The notes under the pieces are model-generated. The model was not told the origin of the DNA. It saw nothing but the letters and a program-made list of their open reading frames with translations, and searched no databases. 64,000 nt of DNA from Cellulomonas taurus (lineage in GTDB: Bacteria > Actinomycetota > Actinomycetes > Actinomycetales > Cellulomonadaceae). The position numbers and the translations under genes were made by a program. The stretch's first letter is position 1. Every line of letters begins with the position of its first letter. Shown here piece by piece: positions 58,805 through 64,000 of the stretch. The stretch covers positions 806,001 through 870,000 of the forward strand of contig NZ_CP051884.1 of assembly GCF_012931845.1 (NCBI RefSeq), written 5' to 3'.

Positions 58805-59812
58805 ATGCGACCGATCACCCTGTTCACCGGCCAGTGGGCCGACCTGCCGTTCGAGAAGGTGGCCGAGCTGGCCGCCGGGTGGGGCTACGACGGTCTGGAG
58901 ATCGCCTGCTGGGGCGACCACCTGGACCCCTGGCGCTGGGACGACGAGGAGTACGTGCAGTCCCGCCGCGACATCCTGGACCGGCACGGGCTGAAGGTGT
59001 GGGCGATCTCGAACCACCTCAAGGGCCAGGCGGTCTGCGACGACCCGATCGACCAGCGGCACCAGGACATGCTCTCGCCCCGGGTGTGGGGCGACGGCGA
59101 CCCGGAGGGCGTCCGCCAGCGGGCAGCGGAGGAGATGCAGCACACCGCCCGGCTGGCCGCCAAGCTCGGGGTCGACACAGTGGTCGGCTTCACCGGCTCG
59201 GCGATCTGGAAGTACGTGGCGATGTTCCCGCCGGTCCGCGCCGAGACCATCGAGGCCGGGTACCAGGACTTCGCGGACCGGTGGAACCCGATCCTGGACG
59301 TCTTCGACGAGGTCGGCGTCCGCTTCGCCCACGAGGTGCACCCGAGCGAGATCGCCTACGACTACTGGACCACCGTGCGCACCCTGGAGGCGATCGGCCA
59401 CCGGGAGGCCTTCGGCCTGAACTGGGACCCGAGCCACATGGTCTGGCAGGACCTGGACCCGATCGGCTTCCTGATCGACTTCGCCGACCGGATCTACCAC
59501 GTCGACTGCAAGGACACCCGCAAGCGGATGACCAACGGCCGCAACGGGCGGCTCGGCTCGCACCTGCCCTGGGCCGACCCGCGCCGCGGCTGGGACTTCA
59601 TCTCCACCGGACACGGCGACGTGCCGTGGGAGGACGCCTTCCGCACCCTGAACGCCATCGGCTACGACGGCCCGATCTCGGTGGAGTGGGAGGACGCCGG
59701 GATGGACCGCCTGCTCGGTGCGCCGCAGGCACTGGAGTTCGTGCGGTCGCTGGCCTTCGACGCCCCCGACGCGGCCTTCGACTCCGCGTTCTCCACCCGG
59801 GAGGAGGCGTGA
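58805..59812 (+). CDS. Sugar phosphate isomerase/epimerase, TIM barrel (cytosolic)
   Basis: A 335-residue xylose-isomerase-like TIM barrel without a signal peptide. Metal-site segments: [53 protein letters not shown] and [12 protein letters not shown], providing Glu, His, Asp and Glu ligands. AAAGGAG lies 5 nt before the ATG. Its GTG-TGA junction with the next gene overlaps by 4 nt, starting a tightly coupled block. It probably interconverts keto-inositols or sugars delivered by the importer. Confidence 0.92.
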   Translation: MRPITLFTGQWADLPFEKVAELAAGWGYDGLEIACWGDHLDPWRWDDEEYVQSRRDILDRHGLKVWAISNHLKGQAVCDDPIDQRHQDMLSPRVWGDGDPEGVRQRAAEEMQHTARLAAKLGVDTVVGFTGSAIWKYVAMFPPVRAETIEAGYQDFADRWNPILDVFDEVGVRFAHEVHPSEIAYDYWTTVRTLEAIGHREAFGLNWDPSHMVWQDLDPIGFLIDFADRIYHVDCKDTRKRMTNGRNGRLGSHLPWADPRRGWDFISTGHGDVPWEDAFRTLNAIGYDGPISVEWEDAGMDRLLGAPQALEFVRSLAFDAPDAAFDSAFSTREEA

Positions 59813-60927
59813 GCACCGGCCTGTGGCTGATCGGCGCGCGCGGCTCGGTCGCCACCACCGCGGTGCTCGGCCTGGCCGCGATCGCCCGTGGTCACGCCGG
59901 CGCCGAGGGCTGCGTCACCAGCGGCTGGCCCGGCCTGGTGGACTTCGCCGACATCGTGGTCGGTGGTCATGACGTCAGCCACGTGTCGCTGACCAAGCGC
60001 GCCGAGACCCTGGTGGACGCCGGGATGATCCCCGCCGCGCTGCTGGCCGCCAGCCACGACGACCTGGAACTGGCCGACGCCGAGGTCCGCCCCGGCTACG
60101 CCACCCTGCCGCCCGGGCACAGCCAGCAGCAGGAAGCGGAGCGGCTCGCGGCCGACATCGTGGACTTCCGCGACCGCCACGGCCTGGAGCGGGTGGTGGT
60201 GGTCGATCTGTCGTCCACCGAGCCGCCGCAGGACATCGATGACGTGGACGTCGAGCAGCTGACCGAACCGGACCGGGTGCTGCTGCCCCCGTCGTCGGTC
60301 GCCGCCTGGGCAGCGCTGATCGCGGGCAGCCCCTACGCCTGCTTCACCCCGTCCACCGGGATGCGACCGCTGCTGGAGCTGGCCCGCGAGGCCGGGGTGC
60401 CGGTGGCCGGGCAGGACGGCAAGACCGGGCAGACCTGGCTGCGCACGGTGCTGGCCCCCGCGTTCACCGACCGTGGTCTGCGGGTGCTGTCCTGGGCCGG
60501 GGCGAACCTGCTCGGCGGCGGGGACGGTGCCACCCTGGCCGACCCGGAGGCGGTGCGCTCCAAGCTGGCCTCCAAGACCCGGGGGCTGCGCGACCTGACC
60601 GGCTCCGACGTCACGCCGTTGCACATCGACAACGTCCCGGACCTGGGCGACATCAAGGTGGCCTGGGACCACGTGCACGTGCAGGGCTTCCTCGGCTCCC
60701 GGATCACACTGCAGACCACGTGGAGCGCCTACGACTCCATGCTGGCGGCGCCGATGGTGCTGGACCTGACCCGGTTGCTGGCCCTGGCCGACCGGGCCGG
60801 GATCGGTGGCGTGGTGCCGGAGCTCGGGTTCTTCTTCAAGGACCCGTGGGGCAGCGACACCCACGGCGCCGCCGAGCAGGCCGACGCCCTGCGCGCCTGG
60901 GCGGAGCGGACGGCGGCCCCCCTGTGA
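59809..60927 (+). CDS. Inositol-3-phosphate synthase-like NAD-dependent cyclase
   Basis: A 372-residue member of the myo-inositol-1-phosphate synthase family, which turns glucose 6-phosphate into inositol 3-phosphate with bound NAD. Signatures: the dinucleotide motif [40 protein letters not shown] (catalytic Lys region), [17 protein letters not shown] and [25 protein letters not shown] start overlaps the isomerase gene by 4 nt. In characterised cyanobacterial ebo operons the cyclase slot (EboD) is 3-dehydroquinate-synthase-like; here an inositol-phosphate-synthase-like enzyme sits next to the EboC-, EboA- and EboB-like genes, suggesting a cyclitol precursor. Confidence 0.88.
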   Translation: MSTGLWLIGARGSVATTAVLGLAAIARGHAGAEGCVTSGWPGLVDFADIVVGGHDVSHVSLTKRAETLVDAGMIPAALLAASHDDLELADAEVRPGYATLPPGHSQQQEAERLAADIVDFRDRHGLERVVVVDLSSTEPPQDIDDVDVEQLTEPDRVLLPPSSVAAWAALIAGSPYACFTPSTGMRPLLELAREAGVPVAGQDGKTGQTWLRTVLAPAFTDRGLRVLSWAGANLLGGGDGATLADPEAVRSKLASKTRGLRDLTGSDVTPLHIDNVPDLGDIKVAWDHVHVQGFLGSRITLQTTWSAYDSMLAAPMVLDLTRLLALADRAGIGGVVPELGFFFKDPWGSDTHGAAEQADALRAWAERTAAPL

Positions 60928-62003
60928 CCCCCACCCCCCACCCCACCCCCACCCACCCCCCCGCCCCAGGTCGGCAGTTCCCGCCCAGATCGGCAGTCCG
61001 CGCCCGAGGTCGGCAGTCCGCCACCTCGGATCGGGCCGGAACTGCCGACCTCGCGACCGTCGCCGACTACCTGGAACTGGTGCGGGCACCGGCGGTGCTG
61101 ACGGTGCTGGGCGACACGGTGGCGGGGGGCTCTGCGGCGGGGCACGCGTGGACGCCGCGGCGCGCGGTGCTGCCGGTGGCGTCGGCGTGCCTCTACTCGG
61201 GGGGCATGGCGCTGAACGACTGGGCGGACCGGGAGCTGGACGCGGCCGAACGCCCGGAGCGGCCGATCCCCTCGGGCCGGATCACTCCGGAGCGGGCGCT
61301 GGCGGTCGCCGGGGGACTGGGCGTCGCGGGTCTGGCGCTCGCCGCCGTCGGCGGGGGTCGGCGGTCCCTGGCCGTCGCCGTCCCGCTGGCGGCCGGGGTG
61401 TGGCTCTACGACGCCGTGCTGAAGGACAGCCCGGCCGGTCCGGTCGCGATGGCCGCCTGCCGCGGTCTGGACGTGCTGATGGGCGCCGGGGTGGGTCGGC
61501 TGCGCGCCGCCGCCTCGGCTGCCGCCACCATCGCGGCGCACACCGCCGGGGTCACCTGGCTGTCCCGCGGCGAGGTGCACGGCACCAGCACCGGGGTGGC
61601 GGGCGCGGCCCTGGCGACCACGGCCACCGTCGCCGCCGCCACGCTGCTGGGACCCACGATCCCCGCCCATCTCACCAGCGCTGCCGCCCCGGCCCAGGCC
61701 ACTGGCTCCGGCCGCGCCCGCTCGGCGGCCCGGCGCCCCGCCACCACCCCCGCACTGGCGGCGGCCGCCCTCGCCACCGCCGCCTACCTCGCCACCGTCC
61801 TTCCGCCGCAGCGCGCGGCCGTGCGTACCCCTGGTGCCGCCCAGGCCCGCACCGCCACCGGCGCGGGCATCCGGGCGATGATCCCGCTGCAAGCAGCCTG
61901 GGCTGCCCGCTCCGGGTCGCCGGTCGCCGCCGCACTCGTCGGGCTGGTCGGCGTCGCAGGGGTAGCGCTGCGTCGTGGCCGCCGGACGGTGAGCGAGACA
62001 TGA
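60924..62003 (+). CDS. UbiA family prenyltransferase (EboC-like)
   Basis: Membrane prenyltransferase with 8-9 hydrophobic helices. The aspartate-rich Mg-diphosphate motif NDxxDxxxD is present as Asn98-Asp106 (LNDWADRELDAAERPERPIPSGR). The second motif region is LYDAVLKDSPAGPVAMAACRGLDVLMG. The best start by operon logic is GTG 60924, overlapping the cyclase gene by 4 nt. It adds a Pro/Arg-rich ~45-residue N-terminus encoded partly by the 20-bp repeat element; the family-like sequence begins only near residue 45 (VADYLELVRAP). GTG 61080 is too far in. It likely attaches an isoprenoid to the cyclitol or sugar made by neighbours, making a lipid carrier. Confidence 0.85.
   Translation: MTPTPHPTPTHPPAPGRQFPPRSAVRARGRQSATSDRAGTADLATVADYLELVRAPAVLTVLGDTVAGGSAAGHAWTPRRAVLPVASACLYSGGMALNDWADRELDAAERPERPIPSGRITPERALAVAGGLGVAGLALAAVGGGRRSLAVAVPLAAGVWLYDAVLKDSPAGPVAMAACRGLDVLMGAGVGRLRAAASAAATIAAHTAGVTWLSRGEVHGTSTGVAGAALATTATVAAATLLGPTIPAHLTSAAAPAQATGSGRARSAARRPATTPALAAAALATAAYLATVLPPQRAAVRTPGAAQARTATGAGIRAMIPLQAAWAARSGSPVAAALVGLVGVAGVALRRGRRTVSET
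60966..61053. repeat. 20-bp repeat element (three direct units plus inverted unit), copy 2
   Basis: Direct units AGGTCGGCAGTT (60968), AGATCGGCAGTC (60987) and AGGTCGGCAGTC (61007) with 19-20 bp spacing are followed by the inverted unit AACTGCCGACCT (61040-61051). It lies inside the apparent 5' coding end of the UbiA gene and is related to 49231-49299. Confidence 0.82.
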
Positions 62004-63592
62004 CCTGGACCCTCGGCTACGGCACCAACGGCCTCGGCGACCACCCGCTGCCGCAGGCTCTCGACCTGATCGCGGAGACCGGCTACGGCGCCGTCGCCCT
62101 GACCCTCGGCTTCCCGCACCTGGACCCCTGGGCCGAACCGGACGAGCTGCATCGGGTGCATCGGCGGGTGGACGCCCTCGGCCTGACCCTGGTGATCGAG
62201 ACCGGCACCCGGTTCCTGCTCGACCCCCGGCGCAAGCACGCCCCGGCGCTGGTCGACGCGGAGGCGGACGCCCGGGTGGCCTACCTGCGGCGCGCGGTGC
62301 AGGTCGCCGAGGAACTCGGGGCGGACACCGTGCAGTTCTTCTCCGGTGTGCTCACCCCGGGCGACGACGCGGCGGCCGCCCGCGACCGGCTGCTGCACCG
62401 CCTCGGATCCCTGGTGGACGTCGCCGACCGGCACGGGATCCGGCTCGCCCTGGAACCCGAGCCCGGGATGGTGGTGGAGACGGTCGCGGACGCGCTGGCG
62501 ATCCGGGCGGCCCTCGGCGACCCGACGGCGCTGGGCCTGACCGTCGACATCGGGCACTGCCTGGTGGTCGAGTCCGGGGGAGTGGCCGGGGCGCTCGCCG
62601 CCGCCGCGCCCGCCCTGGCGCACGTCCAGATCGACGACATGCCGAGCAGCCACCACGAGCATCGGCCCTTCGGTGACGGCGACCTCGACCTGCCCGCCGC
62701 CCTGATCGCCCTGGACGCCACGGGCTACACCGGCGTGGTCTCGGTCGAGCTGCCCCGGCACTCCTGGGACGCACCCCACCTGCTGCGGCACAGCCACGAC
62801 GCCATCGCCCGCGCCCGTCCCTCAACCCCCACCCAAGGAGCAGCCATGACGTCGACGACGCCGTCCCCGGCCAGCACCGCCCCACCGGGCAGCATCTCCC
62901 GCACCGATCCCACCCCGCCGGTGGTCGCCGCCGCCCTGGCCCCGCCCACCGATTGGCTCGCGGAGGCGATCGGGGTCGTCCACCAGGACCCGCGTCGCCT
63001 CGGCGCGCCGTTCGCCCTCGCGGCCCGTCGGGTCGGCCGCGACGCCCTGCGTGCGGACCACGACCCCGGTGGCGTGGTGTTCGGCACCGTCGCCGACGCC
63101 GCCCGGGCCGCCCTGGTGGTCGCGGCCGTGCCCGCTGCGGACACCGGCTCGGCGCGCCGCCCCGACCCGCACACCGGCGGTGTCGACCTGGTCGACACCC
63201 TGCGCACCCTCTACCAGCAGGGCGACACCGGCGAGCGCCGGGGCGTGCTGCGCGGCCTGGACGCCCTCACCGTGGTGGACGCCCTGTCGCCGGAGCTGAT
63301 CGCGCTGGGCCAGGAGCTGGCCGCCGACGCCCTGCGCACCAACGACCCGTCGCTGGTCGCCGCCGCCACCGGCCCGTTCGCCGCCGCTCACCTGGACCAG
63401 CACACCTGGCGGCACGCGGCGGTGAAGCTGGTGTTCCAGCAGGTCAGCCTGGACGCCGTGGCGGGACTGGCCGATCGCGCCGATGCCGAACTCGCCCGGA
63501 TGGCCGGTGACCTCGCCGCCGAGCGTCGCGCCGCCGGGCGCCCCGTCCCCGACGACCTCGCCCGGATCGCCGGGCAGCAGAAGGAGTCCTGA
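62000..63592 (+). CDS. TIM-barrel isomerase (EboE-like) read through into EboA domain, single open frame
   Basis: The frame from ATG 62000 (overlapping the UbiA gene by 4 nt) has no stop until 63592, giving 530 residues. Residues 1-275 are a xylose-isomerase-like TIM barrel: GYGAVALTLGFPHLDPW, ALEPEPGMVVETVADA, LGLTVDIGHCLVVES, VQIDDMPSSHHEHRPFGDGDLDLP and VSVELPRHSW. A Ser/Thr/Pro linker follows (~276-310). Residues ~315-530 are an EboA-type helical domain (SPELIALGQELAADALRTNDPSLVAAATGPFAA). An internal ATG at 62846 with AAGGAG upstream could start EboA alone. A one-base shift near the end of the barrel would end it at TGA 62847-62849, an ATGA overlap like the other junctions here, so this may be a frameshifted gene pair instead of a true fusion. 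Confidence 0.75.
   Translation: MTWTLGYGTNGLGDHPLPQALDLIAETGYGAVALTLGFPHLDPWAEPDELHRVHRRVDALGLTLVIETGTRFLLDPRRKHAPALVDAEADARVAYLRRAVQVAEELGADTVQFFSGVLTPGDDAAAARDRLLHRLGSLVDVADRHGIRLALEPEPGMVVETVADALAIRAALGDPTALGLTVDIGHCLVVESGGVAGALAAAAPALAHVQIDDMPSSHHEHRPFGDGDLDLPAALIALDATGYTGVVSVELPRHSWDAPHLLRHSHDAIARARPSTPTQGAAMTSTTPSPASTAPPGSISRTDPTPPVVAAALAPPTDWLAEAIGVVHQDPRRLGAPFALAARRVGRDALRADHDPGGVVFGTVADAARAALVVAAVPAADTGSARRPDPHTGGVDLVDTLRTLYQQGDTGERRGVLRGLDALTVVDALSPELIALGQELAADALRTNDPSLVAAATGPFAAAHLDQHTWRHAAVKLVFQQVSLDAVAGLADRADAELARMAGDLAAERRAAGRPVPDDLARIAGQQKES
62846..63592 (+). CDS. eboA: EboA domain protein (internal start, alternative product)
   Basis: A 248-residue product if translation starts at the internal ATG 62846, which has AAGGAG 6 nt upstream. 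EboA-type features are helices such as AEAIGVVHQDPRRLGAPFALAARRVGR, the central VVDALSPELIALGQELAADALRTNDPSLVAAATGPFAAAHLD (in parts) and HAAVKLVFQQVSLDAVAGLADRAD. EboA is the diagnostic protein of ebo clusters; its biochemical role is unknown, though the cluster is linked to metabolite export across the inner membrane in scytonemin-making cyanobacteria. The first ~35 residues are Ser/Thr/Pro-rich and poorly conserved in look. Confidence 0.55.
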   Translation: MTSTTPSPASTAPPGSISRTDPTPPVVAAALAPPTDWLAEAIGVVHQDPRRLGAPFALAARRVGRDALRADHDPGGVVFGTVADAARAALVVAAVPAADTGSARRPDPHTGGVDLVDTLRTLYQQGDTGERRGVLRGLDALTVVDALSPELIALGQELAADALRTNDPSLVAAATGPFAAAHLDQHTWRHAAVKLVFQQVSLDAVAGLADRADAELARMAGDLAAERRAAGRPVPDDLARIAGQQKES

Positions 63593-64000
63593 TGCGCATC
63601 CTCGACCCGCACATCCACATGACCAGCCGCACCACCGACGACTACGAGGCGCTGTACGCCGCCGGCGTCCGGGCCGTGGTCGAACCGGCGTTCTGGCTCG
63701 GCCAGCCCCGGACCAGCGTCGGTTCCTTCGTTGACTACTTCGACGCGCTGATCGGCTGGGAACGGTTCCGGGCCGCCCAGTTCGGCATCCGGCACCACGC
63801 GACCATCGGCCTGAACCCCAAGGAGGCGAACGACCCGCGCTGCCGCGAGGTGCTCGAGGTCATCCCGCGTTACCTGACCAAGGAGGGCGTGGTCGCAGTC
63901 GGCGAGCTGGGCTACGACGCGATGACCCCGCAGGAGGACCAGGTCTTCGCCGCCCAGCTCGCGATGGCCCTGGACGCCGATCTGCCCGCGCTGGTGCACA
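63592..64000 (+). CDS. eboB: TatD-like metal-dependent hydrolase (EboB-like), 5' part
   Basis: The first 136 residues of an amidohydrolase-fold protein cut by the window end. It begins MRILDPHIHMTSRTTDDYEALYAAGVRAVVEPAFW, with the metal-binding His-x-His at residues 7-9 and Glu31. The later GEL(G)YD segment near residue 101 supplies the bridging Glu of TatD-type sites. AAGGAG lies 5 nt before the ATG, which overlaps the EboA stop by 1 nt (TGATG). The position after EboA matches eboB of known ebo operons. Confidence 0.88.
   Translation, partial: MRILDPHIHMTSRTTDDYEALYAAGVRAVVEPAFWLGQPRTSVGSFVDYFDALIGWERFRAAQFGIRHHATIGLNPKEANDPRCREVLEVIPRYLTKEGVVAVGELGYDAMTPQEDQVFAAQLAMALDADLPALVH

Noticed and set aside
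60806-61999. N-terminal extension of the TIM-barrel/EboA frame back to 60806
   Set aside because: Out-of-frame shadow of the UbiA gene, Arg/Pro-rich; the barrel begins at ATG 62000 with a 4-nt overlap.
1-64000. Mobile elements, prophage or integration sites
   Set aside because: No transposase, integrase or phage gene, and no tRNA with a direct repeat was seen; base composition looks uniform.

Overview
The window reads as a chromosomal segment of a very GC-rich actinobacterium. Reasons are the heavy GC bias at third codon positions, frequent GTG starts, many 4-nt ATGA/GTGA gene overlaps, several apparently leaderless promoters (TANNNT about 6-8 nt before the start codon), LAxTG sortase substrates and actinobacterial families such as DUF3105, YcnI and WxL/DUF916. 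A Micrococcales genus such as Cellulomonas or a relative is my guess from content (fermentative AdhE, GH65 phosphorylase, secreted sugar enzymes). I see no rRNA, tRNA, CRISPR array, insertion sequence or phage.

Layout. 1-5.3 kb: housekeeping genes (end of birA, class III adenylate cyclase, Bcr/CflA-type exporter, GNAT, aminotransferase, small membrane protein, lipoprotein). 5.4-9.8 kb: adhE, with a CRP/Rex-like palindrome upstream, and a Na+/H+ antiporter. 9.9-14.5 kb: disaccharide phosphorolysis (GH65 phosphorylase plus beta-phosphoglucomutase), divergent from an AGE-family sugar isomerase. 14.6-18.8 kb: ArsB/SLC13-like transporter, XRE-cupin regulator divergent from a thioredoxin-reductase-like/methyltransferase fusion, a DUF336 protein and a small Rho_N protein. 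18.9-20.3 kb: AztD-like zinc chaperone behind a Zur/Fur-like box.

20.4-32.9 kb (minus strand): a 12-gene sulfur-scavenging operon. Its genes are an LLM monooxygenase, a DszC/SfnB-like flavoprotein, a dipeptide-type ABC importer, an internal LysR regulator, a mercaptopyruvate sulfurtransferase, an alpha/beta hydrolase with Asp at the nucleophile position, a GlcD-type FAD enzyme, an FMN reductase and a flavin reductase. It is preceded by a leaderless 32-codon upstream ORF ending in Cys-Cys-Cys-Arg, with all three Cys codons UGU. This is the signature of a cysteine-responsive attenuator and ties the operon to sulfur limitation.

33-36.8 kb: DUF305, DUF3105, YcnI and a membrane protein (likely copper handling) around an unusual block of 16-bp tandem repeats and hairpins. 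36.2-41.9 kb: TetR regulator and a second dipeptide-type ABC importer. 41.9-45.1 kb: two sortase-anchored surface proteins with low-complexity stalks.

45.2-64 kb: a ROK regulator divergent from a long plus-strand sugar/cyclitol array. It holds a ribose-type ABC importer, a Gfo/Idh/MocA oxidoreductase, a secreted GSDH-type sugar dehydrogenase with PKD/Ig domains, a Tat-exported TIM-barrel protein, a WxL-like protein with its DUF916 partner, and then an ebo-like set: TIM-barrel epimerase, inositol-3-phosphate-synthase-like enzyme, UbiA prenyltransferase (EboC-like), TIM barrel read through into EboA, and a TatD-like hydrolase (EboB-like) cut by the window end. Strong hairpins sit between several early genes of this array, and a 20-bp repeat family occurs twice, once inside the apparent 5' end of the UbiA gene. 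The ebo-like set joined to sugar uptake and cyclitol synthesis, and the cysteine-attenuated sulfur operon, are the most interesting systems here.
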